From: JANPCX01 sp966211815
GTDB lineage: Bacteria > Pseudomonadota > Gammaproteobacteria > Burkholderiales > Burkholderiaceae_C
DNA length: 64,000 bases
Assembly (NCBI GenBank): GCA_966211815.1
Contig: CBIHOD010000010.1
Span: 1 to 64,000, forward strand
Direction: 5' to 3'
Shown here: in pieces, positions 32,260 through 39,914 of the stretch
Position numbering within the stretch: the stretch's first letter is position 1
Layout: the number at the start of each line of letters is the position of its first letter
Made by a program: the position numbers and the translations under genes
The notes under the pieces: model-generated
Databases searched by the model: none
Seen by the model: the letters and a program-made list of their open reading frames with translations, nothing else
Told to the model about the DNA's origin: nothing

Positions 32260-33480
32260 ATGGAACAACAAAACTACGACATCGAAGAAGTCCCCGGCGG
32301 CGTGCCCGTGAAGATGTGGACGCGCGGCGTGCCGGTGGAAGGCGAGGCGAAGAAGCAGCTCGCCAACGCCGCGCGCCTGCCCGTGGTCTTCAAGCACATC
32401 GCCGCCATGCCCGACGTGCACCTGGGCATCGGCGCCACGGTGGGCTCGGTGATCCCGACCTTCAAGGCCATCATCCCGGCGGCCGTGGGCGTGGACATCG
32501 GCTGCGGCATGATGGCCTGCAAGACCACGCTGCGCGCCGAAGACCTGCCCGACAACCTCGGCCCGCTGCGCGCGGCGATCGAGCGCGCCGTGCCGCACGG
32601 CCGCGCGCCCGGCGCCCGCGACCCCGGCGCCTGGCACAAGGTGCCCGGCGCGGTGGACACCGCCTGGGCCCGGCTGGAGCCCGAGTTCGCCGAGCTGTGC
32701 CGCGACTACCCGAAGATCGCCAAGACCAACCACCGCAACCACCTGGGCACGCTGGGCACCGGCAATCATTTCATCGAGGTCTGCCTCGACGAGGAAGGCG
32801 CGGTGTGGTTCATGCTGCACTCGGGTTCGCGCGGCGTGGGCAACTTCATCGGCACGATGTTCATCGAGCTGGCCAAGCAGGACGCGCTGCGCCACCAGGC
32901 GAACCTGCCGGACCGTGACCTGGCCTACTTCGAGGAAGGCAGCCGCTACTTCGGCGACTACGTGCGCGCCGTGGGCTGGGCGCAGAAGTTCGCGGCCCTC
33001 AACCGCGAGCTGATGATGAAGCGCGTAATCGATGCCGCGAAGACGGTGATCCGCAAGAGCTTCCAGAGCCACATCGAGGCGGTGAACTGCCACCACAACT
33101 ACGTGCAGCAGGAACGCCACTTCGGTGAAGACGTCTACGTGACCCGCAAGGGCGCGGTGAGCGCGAAGCAGGGCGAGCTGGGCATCATCCCCGGCAGCAT
33201 GGGCGCGCGCAGCTACATCGTGCGCGGCAAGGGCAACCCGGAGAGCTTCGAAAGCTGCTCGCACGGCGCCGGCCGCGCGATGAGCCGAGGCGAAGCCAAG
33301 CGCCGCTTCACGCTGGCCGACCACCGTGCCGCCACCGAGGGCGTCGAATGCCGCAAGGACAAGGACGTGATCGACGAGATCCCCATGGCCTACAAAGACA
33401 TCGACGCGGTGATGCAGGCGCAGCAGGACCTGGTCGAGGTGGTGCACACCTTGAAGCAGGTGGTGTGCGTGAAGGGGTGA
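32260..33480 (+). CDS. rtcB: RNA ligase RtcB
   Basis: A 406-residue GTP- and Mn-dependent ligase that joins 2',3'-cyclic-phosphate or 3'-phosphate RNA ends to 5'-OH ends. Metal-binding DIGCGMMA (D79, C82), GTGNHFIEV and HSGSRGVGN are present, and the guanylylated histidine is H335 in SHGAGRAMSRGEAK. The length is typical of the proteobacterial form. The ATG at 32260 lacks a strong ribosome-binding site and sits just after Y-RNA 5, so RNA structure could influence its translation. Substrates could include tRNAs or rRNA cut by stress nucleases. Confidence 0.96.
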   Translation: MEQQNYDIEEVPGGVPVKMWTRGVPVEGEAKKQLANAARLPVVFKHIAAMPDVHLGIGATVGSVIPTFKAIIPAAVGVDIGCGMMACKTTLRAEDLPDNLGPLRAAIERAVPHGRAPGARDPGAWHKVPGAVDTAWARLEPEFAELCRDYPKIAKTNHRNHLGTLGTGNHFIEVCLDEEGAVWFMLHSGSRGVGNFIGTMFIELAKQDALRHQANLPDRDLAYFEEGSRYFGDYVRAVGWAQKFAALNRELMMKRVIDAAKTVIRKSFQSHIEAVNCHHNYVQQERHFGEDVYVTRKGAVSAKQGELGIIPGSMGARSYIVRGKGNPESFESCSHGAGRAMSRGEAKRRFTLADHRAATEGVECRKDKDVIDEIPMAYKDIDAVMQAQQDLVEVVHTLKQVVCVKG

Positions 33481-33514
33481 GTGGAGGGGCTGGGAGGCTC
33501 CAGATGGACCACCG

Positions 33515-33655
33515 CACCCTTACCCCAACCCCCTCCCGCAAGCGGGAGAGGGGGAGTTCAAGCCCCTCTCCTTCGACGCGGGGAAAGGGGGGGCGGTGAG
33601 CCGTTCAAACTCCCTCGCCCCCGGCACGAGGGAGAGGGCTGGGGTGAGGGGGCGT
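33515..33655. repeat. Intergenic palindromic repeats (REP-like)
   Basis: Several GC-rich palindromes follow rtcB: CCCTCCCGCAAGCGGGAGAG, then a related CCCTCTCC...GGGGAAAGGG and CCCTCGCCC...GAGGGAGAGGG. Such CTCTCCCGCAAGCGGGAGAG-type repeats are common between genes in Burkholderiales. They may stabilise the upstream rtcB mRNA or end transcription in part. The 33481-33733 gap contains no gene. Confidence 0.65.
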
Positions 33656-33733
33656 GGCCGAAGCGCGCACCACGCCGCCAACCCCAAACGCAAGCCGGTC
33701 GCCCACATGGCCTGAAGAAGAAATGGACCACCC

Positions 33734-34141
33734 ATGAAAAGCAACAAACAACGCCGTGAAGAGATCAAGGCGGCCAGGCGAGCGCGCACGGTGCCGGCCG
33801 GGCAGGCGCCGCTGGCCGCCGGCGCGATCCCGCCCCACGCCGTGGCCGCCGACAAGGAATTGCTGGCCAGCCTGAACAACACTTATGGGCTGCTGCCGGA
33901 CTTTTACCGGGACCTGCCGTTCCGCTGCCGCGGTTGCGGTGGCGACGAGGTGTGGACGGCCAAGCAGCAGAAGTGGTGGTATGAAGTGGCCCAAGGCAAC
34001 ATCAACAGCACGGCCATGCACTGTCGCGCTTGCAGGCGGTTGGAAAAAGCGCGGGTCGACGAAGCCCGGCGCGTTTCAGAAGCCGGCCGCCTGGGCAAAG
34101 CTCAAAGCCGGCCGCAAAAGCCACTCGACATGGAGAAATGA
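33734..34141 (+). CDS. Zinc-ribbon protein of the RNA repair block
   Basis: A 135-residue protein with a basic N terminus (MKSNKQRREEIKAARRAR) and a central zinc ribbon formed by CRGCGG and CRAC, with the conserved DLPFRCRGCGGDEVWTAKQQ and WWYEVAQGNINSTA between them. This is the probable-zinc-ribbon family PF13451 as I recognise it. The basic ends suggest RNA binding. It lies between rtcB and the nucleotidyltransferase, two bases from the latter, so it probably works in the same pathway. Confidence 0.8.
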   Translation: MKSNKQRREEIKAARRARTVPAGQAPLAAGAIPPHAVAADKELLASLNNTYGLLPDFYRDLPFRCRGCGGDEVWTAKQQKWWYEVAQGNINSTAMHCRACRRLEKARVDEARRVSEAGRLGKAQSRPQKPLDMEK

Positions 34142-34143
34142 CC

Positions 34144-34992
34144 ATGGAAGAAAGCATCCTCAGCGACCACCCCGTCTCCGACGCCATGCGCCGGACCGTG
34201 CTCGGCGTGCTGGCCGACATCGAGGCCCGCCACGGTGTGGCGGTGCTCTACGCCTGCGAGTCCGGCAGCCGGGGCTGGGGCTTCGCTTCGCCCGACAGCG
34301 ATTACGACGTCCGCTTCATTTACGTCCACCCGCTGCCCTGGTACCTGAAGGTCGAGCCCGGCCGCGACGTGATCGAACAGCCGATCAGCGGCGAACTCGA
34401 CGTCAACGGCTGGGACCTGCGCAAGGCCCTGCAGCTGCTGCGCGACTCCAACCCCACGCTGCTGGAGTGGCTTCGCTCGCCCATCGTTTACCGCCAGGAC
34501 GCCGCCGCGGCCGCGCGCCTGCGGGGCCTGGCCGAAGCGCATTTCTCGCCGGTGCGGGGCTACCACCACTACGTGTCGATGGCCAAGAAGAATTTCCGCG
34601 AGCACCTGCAGGGCGAAACCGTGCGCTACAAGAAATACCTCTATGTGCTGCGCCCCTTGCTGGCCGCGCGCTGGATCGCCGAAGGCCGCGGCGCGCCGCC
34701 GATGCGCTTCGCCGAGCTGGCCGAGGCCACGCTGCACGGCGAAGCGGCGCTCGTCCGGGAGATCAACCGCCTGCTCGAAGTGAAGATGCGAGCCGGCGAG
34801 GCCGCCACCAGCCCCCGCTGGGAAGGCCTGAACACCTTCATCGTCGACGAGCTGGCCCGAGCCCAGGAGCACGGCGGCTCGTTGATGCCCGGGCCCAAGC
34901 TCGACGCCGGCGAGCTGGACGCCTTCTTGTTCGAGACGGTGGTGGGCCGCAGCCCCCCGATGCCGCCAGTGCGCGAGCGCGGGGCGCCATGA
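34144..34992 (+). CDS. RlaP-type nucleotidyltransferase (DNA polymerase beta superfamily)
   Basis: A 282-residue minimal nucleotidyltransferase. The catalytic motif is ESGSRGWGFASPDSDYDVRF, with GS followed by DxD. This fits PF10127, named for its link to RNA repair operons. It could add nucleotides to RNA ends before or after RtcB/RtcA action, but the exact reaction is not known. It begins two bases after the zinc-ribbon stop and overlaps the next gene by four bases. Confidence 0.88.
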   Translation: MEESILSDHPVSDAMRRTVLGVLADIEARHGVAVLYACESGSRGWGFASPDSDYDVRFIYVHPLPWYLKVEPGRDVIEQPISGELDVNGWDLRKALQLLRDSNPTLLEWLRSPIVYRQDAAAAARLRGLAEAHFSPVRGYHHYVSMAKKNFREHLQGETVRYKKYLYVLRPLLAARWIAEGRGAPPMRFAELAEATLHGEAALVREINRLLEVKMRAGEAATSPRWEGLNTFIVDELARAQEHGGSLMPGPKLDAGELDAFLFETVVGRSPPMPPVRERGAP

Positions 34993-35621
34993 CCCGGGAC
35001 CCCGCCGCGGCCTGGCCGGCGGTGACGACGCTGGTGGTGCCCCACCTGATCGCGGTTTCCCTGGCGGGTGACACCTGGCTCTTCGGCGACGATTGGCGCG
35101 ACGCTCCGCAAACGGCGTTCCGCATCGAACCGGGGCCTTCCGGCGGGACGCTGGGCTGCGCGCTCTACCTCCATGGCCCGACGCTCCGCGCGCCGTCGCA
35201 GCCGCCGGGTCCGCCGCGCCGCCCGTCCGGTCGCTTCGGCGAGGTCGTGTTGACCGGGGCGGCGGCCGGCACGGCTTTCGGGCCGCGCGCCGGCCAGGTG
35301 TTCATGGCACAGATGCTGAAAGTGGCGTTTTCGCCCGCCGACTACGACACCTGGGCGCTGCATGACCTGGCCGCCCTGGCCGAGGCCGCGGGCCGGGTGG
35401 CGGGCCGATTGGCGGTCGGCCCGGTGGAGGCTCGCGCCGTGTCGAGCGGCTTCGGCGTCAACGCCACCTGCCTGGCCCGGCCCATCCGCCGCTGGGCCGG
35501 ACCCGGGCCTTGCAAGAGGGTCGGCCGCGTGGCCGCGGAGGATCGCTTGTGGTGGGTGTTCCACCGCCTGGCCGACCGGGTTTCGCTGGCGACCGGCGAC
35601 CTGATGACGGTGTGCGGCTGA
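34989..35621 (+). CDS. Hypothetical protein coupled to the nucleotidyltransferase
   Basis: A 210-residue protein of unknown family, with no signal peptide. Features are LVVPHLIAVSLAGDTWLFGDDW near the N terminus and two cysteines in VNATCLARPIRRWAGPGPCK. Its start overlaps the nucleotidyltransferase stop (ATGA), so the two are translated together and likely work together. It ends about 100 bases before rtcA. Confidence 0.7.
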   Translation: MTRDPAAAWPAVTTLVVPHLIAVSLAGDTWLFGDDWRDAPQTAFRIEPGPSGGTLGCALYLHGPTLRAPSQPPGPPRRPSGRFGEVVLTGAAAGTAFGPRAGQVFMAQMLKVAFSPADYDTWALHDLAALAEAAGRVAGRLAVGPVEARAVSSGFGVNATCLARPIRRWAGPGPCKRVGRVAAEDRLWWVFHRLADRVSLATGDLMTVCG

Positions 35622-35718
35622 CCTTCATGGGCGCGACGCCGCTGCTGGGGTGGCTCGCGCTGCAACGGCGCAAGACAACCGACGGCGGCGACCACGACAA
35701 GAAAGAAAGGGCAGAACC

Positions 35719-36549
35719 ATGATCGAACTCGACGGCTCCACCGGCGAAGGCGGCGGCCAGATCCTGCGCAGCGCGCTGGCGCTGTCGATGTGCACCGGCC
35801 AACCCATGCGCATCGCCCGCATCCGCGCCCGCCGGCCCAAGCCCGGCCTGATGCGCCAGCACCTCACCTGCGTGCAGGCCGCTGCCGCGATCTGCGCCGC
35901 GCAGGTAGAAGGCGCCGAGCTCGGCTCGACGGCGTTGACTTTCGCCCCCGGCCCGGTGCGACCGGGCGACTACGCGTTCCAGGTCGGCACCGCGGGCAGC
36001 TGCACGCTGGTGCTGCAGACGGTGCTGCCGGCCCTGATGCTCGCCAACGGCCCCAGCCGCCTGACTTTGGGCGGCGGCACCCACAACCCGATGGCGCCGC
36101 CCTCCCACTTCCTGGAGCGCTGCTTCGCGCCGTTGCTGCGGCGCCTCGGCGTGGGCCTGTCGCTCACGCTGCGCCGCCACGGTTTCTATCCGGCCGGCGG
36201 CGGCGAACTGGTGGCCGACATCGCGCCCGTGCTGTCGCGTCCCGCGATGACGCCGTTCGACCTGGAAAGCCGCGGCGGCCTGGTCGAGTGCTACGCCGAA
36301 TGCCTCGCCCCCGCCTTGCCGCGCTCGGTGGCCCAGCGCGAGCTCGCCGCCCTCGGCCACGCCTTGGGTTGGTCGGCCGACGGGCAGTTGCGCACGCCCG
36401 CCGTGCGCCAGAACGAAGGCCCCGGCAACGCGCTGATGGCGACCCTGGTTTTCGAACACGTCAGCGAAGTCTTCACCGCCTTCGGCGAAAAAGGCCAGGC
36501 CGCCGAACAGGTGGCCGCGAAGCTGGCCGACGAGGTGCGCCGCTTCTAG
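35719..36549 (+). CDS. rtcA: RNA 3'-terminal phosphate cyclase RtcA, cut short by an in-frame TAG
   Basis: This frame encodes 276 residues of RtcA, which converts RNA 3'-phosphate ends to 2',3'-cyclic phosphates through an adenylylated histidine. It starts MIELDGSTGEGGGQILRSAL and contains RPKPGLMRQHLTCV and GGGTHNPMAPPSHFLE. The usual length is about 340 residues. The frame stops at TAG (36547-36549) after EVRRF, where homologues continue RYLASG. The same frame then resumes with GPHLADQWMLPLALA and runs to 36789. The catalytic histidine would normally lie in this lost part. Either the gene is inactivated by one base change (TTG to TAG) or the stop is read through. Confidence 0.85.
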   Translation: MIELDGSTGEGGGQILRSALALSMCTGQPMRIARIRARRPKPGLMRQHLTCVQAAAAICAAQVEGAELGSTALTFAPGPVRPGDYAFQVGTAGSCTLVLQTVLPALMLANGPSRLTLGGGTHNPMAPPSHFLERCFAPLLRRLGVGLSLTLRRHGFYPAGGGELVADIAPVLSRPAMTPFDLESRGGLVECYAECLAPALPRSVAQRELAALGHALGWSADGQLRTPAVRQNEGPGNALMATLVFEHVSEVFTAFGEKGQAAEQVAAKLADEVRRF

Positions 36550-36789
36550 TCCGCGAGCGGGGCGCTCGGTCCTCACCTGGCCGACCAGTGGATGCTGCCG
36601 CTGGCTTTGGCTGTGACCGGCCAGTCCGGCGCCGCGGCCTCGGCACGCTTCACCTGCACCGAGTGGACGCCGCATGCGCAAAGCAACGCGGAGGTGATTG
36701 AAGCCTTCCTGCCGGTGCGGTTCGAACTGCAGGCCGCCGGCCAAGGGTGGCAGGTGGAAGTGGCGCCGCGCAATCCAGCCGGTGGTTGA
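36550..36789 (+). pseudogene. rtcA: C-terminal remainder of rtcA after the in-frame TAG
   Basis: In the same reading frame as the upstream part, 79 codons encode SASGALGPHLADQWMLPLAL and then FTCTEWTPHAQSNAEVIEAF, clearly the RtcA C terminus including the HLADQ block. No frameshift is involved; only the TAG separates the two parts. An ATG at 36592 would restart within the block and lose HLADQ. If the TAG is decoded, the full protein is 356 residues. Confidence 0.75.
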
Positions 36790-36906
36790 GCTTCCCTGTG
36801 CGCGGTCATCAAGCGGGGAGTCAAGTACGCTGGCGCGTCCGCGCCCTCCAAGCCCCGGCAAAGCCGATCGATCCAGCTGTTCCGGCGCCTTTCCGCACGC
36901 CCGGAT

Positions 36907-39135
36907 TCAAGCTGCCGAGGCGGCCAACCCCGGGGAATGCGTCGCCAATCCAGGCATGGCGGCGGGGCGCGCGGCGCCGGCCGGCGTTGGCATGGCCGTC
37001 GAACCGATGGGCGCCGACTGCGGGTGCGGCCGCGCCTCGCCGGGGGGCACACGGCCAAGCTCCATGACTTGCCCGGCCTGCAAGCGCACGACGCGCTGGG
37101 CGCCGGCGATGGTCTCGGGACGGTGCGCCACGATGACGCGGGTGACGCGCATCTGGGCCAGTGCCTGGGTCACGAGCCTTTCGTTCGTCAGATCCAGGTG
37201 GCTGGTGGCTTCGTCCAGCGCCAGCACGCGGGGCCGCTTGTACATCGCCCGTGCCAACAGCACGCGCTGCTTTTGCCCGCCGGACAGCGAACTGCCCATG
37301 TCGCCCACCAGGGTCTGGTAGCCCATCGGCATCCGCGCGATGTCTTCGTGCACCGCCGCCAGCCTGGCGCACTCCTCCACCCGCTGCTGCCTGGGCTGGA
37401 CGCTGAAGAACGCGATGTTGTCGGCGATGCTGCCGGACAGGAGCATGTCCTCCTGCATCACCGTGCCGATCAAGCGGCGGTAGTTCTGCAGGCCCAACTG
37501 CCGCACCGGGACTCCACCGTAAAGCACCTCACCTTCCGAGGGCGGCAGCAAACCGAGCAGGACCTTGAGCAAAGTGCTTTTGCCGCATCCGCTCGGCCCC
37601 ACGATGGCGAGGCTTTCGCCGGGGTTCACCTTCAAGTGAACGTTGCGCAGGATCCAGGGCTCGGCCTCGCCGTACCGGTAGCTCACGCCGCGCAGTTCGA
37701 TGTGGGGCTGCAGGTGCGTCAAGGGGTTGTCGGGAACGCGGCGCTGTTCGGGCTCGGCCAGGGCGATGTCGGCCAGGCGCTCGGCGTGCAGGCCGAGCAT
37801 CTTGATGTCGACGGCATGGTTGACCAGGGCGGACACCCGGCCGGTGAACTGCCCCTTGTAGCTGATGAACGCGAACATCATGCCGATCGTGAACAGGCCG
37901 CCGGAGGCGCCAGGCGACCCGCCGTCCATGACCATCCGGGCACCCAGCCAGAACACGAGCAGGTTCTCCAGGCCGAAGATGAAGGCGTTGGCCGTGGAAA
38001 AGCCGATGTTCAACTGGTTGGTGCGCACATCCCGGTTCTGCACCTCCACCATCAGGTTCTGCCAGCGGGCGCGGCGCTGGCTCTCGCGGCCGAACAGCTT
38101 GAGCGGTGTGATGGCCCGGATGGTTTCCATGAAATGGCTCTGCTCCCTGGCGGAGGCCGCCATGCGTTCCGCCGCGGCGTCGCGCAACGGCCCATAGGCC
38201 GCCCAGCGCAGCAACGCATAGGTGCAGACCGCGGCCACCGTGACGGCCGCGAGACTGGGCGCATACAGCAGCATCATGCCCAGCGCCGCCACGGCCATCA
38301 GGCCGTCCAGCATGGCCTCGACGACGCCGGTGGTCAGCGTGCGCTGCATCGCCGAAACCGAACCGAAGCGCGAGAGCACATCGCCCAGGTGGCGCTTCTG
38401 GAAATATTCGGCGGGCAGCTTCACCAGGTGCGAAAACACATTGCCGCTCCACTGCAGGCTGATGTGCTGGCCCATCACCATGATCATCCAGCTGCGCGCC
38501 AGGCCGATGGCCGTCTGCGTCAACAGCAGCAGGGCGAAACCCCAGACCAGGAGGGTGAGCAGGTCGCGGTCGTGCGACGCGATGACTTCGTCCACCACCA
38601 ATTGGTTGAACAGCGGCATGGCCAGGGAAAACAGCTCCAGCACCAATGCCAGCGCGAAGATCTGGCCGAGCGAGCGTCCCAGCCCGCGGACTTTGCCGGT
38701 CAACTTGGACAGTTTGAGCCGAGGGCGTTTCGCTTCTGGCCGGAAGCTGGCGTTCGGGCTCAGCTCCAGCGCGACGCCGGTGAAATGCTGGGACACCTCG
38801 GAAAGCGGCATCTTGCGTTCGCCCACGGCGGGGTCGCAAATGGTGGCCCGGCCGCGCCCCACCTTCTTCAACACCACGAAGTGGTTCAGGTTCCAGTGGA
38901 GGATGCAGGGCAGTTCCAACTGATCCAGTTCCTCCAGCTCCAATCGCAGCGGCCTGCTGGCAAAACCCATCGCCTCGGCGTGATTGCCGATCTGTTCGAG
39001 CGTTGCGCCTTTGAGCGAAATCGGGAAACGTCGCCGCAAATCGATCAAATCCCAATGTTGACCATGGGCGGAAGCGACCATGGCCAAACAGGCCAGTCCA
39101 CATTCGCTCGATTCGGATTGCAGTTGAAGTTTCAT
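36907..39135 (-). CDS. Peptidase-containing ABC transporter for a bacteriocin/microcin
   Basis: A 742-residue PCAT-type exporter. The N-terminal C39 protease domain (1-125) has C12 in SSECGLACLAM, H85 in HWNLNHFVVL and D101 in CDPAVG, so it should cut leader peptides after double glycine. A transmembrane domain follows, then an ATPase domain with GPSGCGKST, LSGGQKQR and LALDEATSHLD. It would act with the HlyD-type protein encoded 0.8 kb upstream and an outer-membrane TolC not seen here. A proline- and alanine-rich tail is unusual. Confidence 0.93.
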   Translation of the reverse strand: MKLQLQSESSECGLACLAMVASAHGQHWDLIDLRRRFPISLKGATLEQIGNHAEAMGFASRPLRLELEELDQLELPCILHWNLNHFVVLKKVGRGRATICDPAVGERKMPLSEVSQHFTGVALELSPNASFRPEAKRPRLKLSKLTGKVRGLGRSLGQIFALALVLELFSLAMPLFNQLVVDEVIASHDRDLLTLLVWGFALLLLTQTAIGLARSWMIMVMGQHISLQWSGNVFSHLVKLPAEYFQKRHLGDVLSRFGSVSAMQRTLTTGVVEAMLDGLMAVAALGMMLLYAPSLAAVTVAAVCTYALLRWAAYGPLRDAAAERMAASAREQSHFMETIRAITPLKLFGRESQRRARWQNLMVEVQNRDVRTNQLNIGFSTANAFIFGLENLLVFWLGARMVMDGGSPGASGGLFTIGMMFAFISYKGQFTGRVSALVNHAVDIKMLGLHAERLADIALAEPEQRRVPDNPLTHLQPHIELRGVSYRYGEAEPWILRNVHLKVNPGESLAIVGPSGCGKSTLLKVLLGLLPPSEGEVLYGGVPVRQLGLQNYRRLIGTVMQEDMLLSGSIADNIAFFSVQPRQQRVEECARLAAVHEDIARMPMGYQTLVGDMGSSLSGGQKQRVLLARAMYKRPRVLALDEATSHLDLTNERLVTQALAQMRVTRVIVAHRPETIAGAQRVVRLQAGQVMELGRVPPGEARPHPQSAPIGSTAMPTPAGAARPAAMPGLATHSPGLAASAA

Positions 39136-39178
39136 GGGTCGATCAACATCCCAACGAAGTCCTTTTGTTATTTAAATA

Positions 39179-39607
39179 TCAATTGCCGCCATAGATCGGA
39201 TCGGACACGGGGACGTCGCGGTAATAAATCCCGTCATCGTTGTATCCGACGGTGGGGAATGGGTTCGTCGAGGGTGTCAGAGGGCCTGGGGTAACCGTGC
39301 CGATGGGTTCAGGTAAGAATATGGAATCAATTGTGTCGGCAATAAATCCATTGACCGCAGGAATTTCATATATTGCTGTACCAATGTCCAAGCCTACATT
39401 CCAGCTTGAATTCAATGCCATCAAGACGCCGGCACTGACTGCGGATCCAAGACCGGCGAGAGTGGCTGCTTCTGCAGCTCCATACCCTACCTGAACGGCA
39501 ACGGCCACTCCGGCCAAACCTCCTAGTCCTGCGCCGATCCCCGCAGCGTCAGCTGGGTCCAGCCCGCCAGAGGTTTTTTTCATTTCATCCGTAGTTAGTG
39601 TTCTCAT
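39179..39607 (-). CDS. Double-glycine leader precursor, probable microcin/bacteriocin
   Basis: A 142-residue protein starting MRTLTTDEMKKTSGG, a classic double-glycine leader of 15 residues. The mature part (127 residues) begins with a glycine- and alanine-rich amphipathic stretch (LDPADAAGIGAGLGGLAGVA) and ends in an acidic, proline-rich tail. Size and composition fit class II microcins or colicin-V-like toxins. It lies 43 bases before the transporter start in the same direction. Its base composition is clearly more AT-rich than the surroundings. Confidence 0.8.
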   Translation of the reverse strand: MRTLTTDEMKKTSGGLDPADAAGIGAGLGGLAGVAVAVQVGYGAAEAATLAGLGSAVSAGVLMALNSSWNVGLDIGTAIYEIPAVNGFIADTIDSIFLPEPIGTVTPGPLTPSTNPFPTVGYNDDGIYYRDVPVSDPIYGGN

Positions 39608-39615
39608 AATTAAAT

Positions 39616-39837
39616 TTATAAAATGATTTTCTTTAAAATTTCCATATTTTTCTTGAGTGGTTTTTTTAAATCTATTTCATTAAATTTCTCCTTATTTGAG
39701 TAAATAAACAAAATACCTGCAGGGAAGGCCACTAGAAAGGCGACTATTTCTTTTATAGAAAAATCTCTGTCAAAGAAATAAATTGTGCAAAAGATGGAAA
39801 AACATATGATGCAAGAGAAAAAAAGTATTTTTTTCAT
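39616..39837 (-). CDS. Small membrane protein, candidate immunity protein
   Basis: A 73-residue protein with two predicted membrane segments (ILFFSCIICFSIFCTIYFF and IVAFLVAFPAGILFIY) and a lysine-rich C terminus. It is encoded eight bases upstream of the toxin-precursor gene on the same strand, in the most AT-rich DNA of the locus. Position, size and topology fit a bacteriocin immunity protein, but there is no recognised family and this is inference. Confidence 0.65.
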   Translation of the reverse strand: MKKILFFSCIICFSIFCTIYFFDRDFSIKEIVAFLVAFPAGILFIYSNKEKFNEIDLKKPLKKNMEILKKIIL

Positions 39838-39914
39838 GTTTGATTGTGTTGTTTTTCAATTATTGGGGAATTAATTCAATTGATGGGCTTATTAAAATAG
39901 GATATTAATGGTAT

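Noticed and set aside
33515..33655. A CRISPR array
   Set aside because: The repeats are palindromic, unequal and without regular spacers. They are REP-like intergenic elements. No CRISPR array or cas gene is seen anywhere in the window.
36550..36591. A frameshift in rtcA
   Set aside because: The downstream RtcA sequence is in exactly the same reading frame as the upstream part; only a TAG codon separates them.
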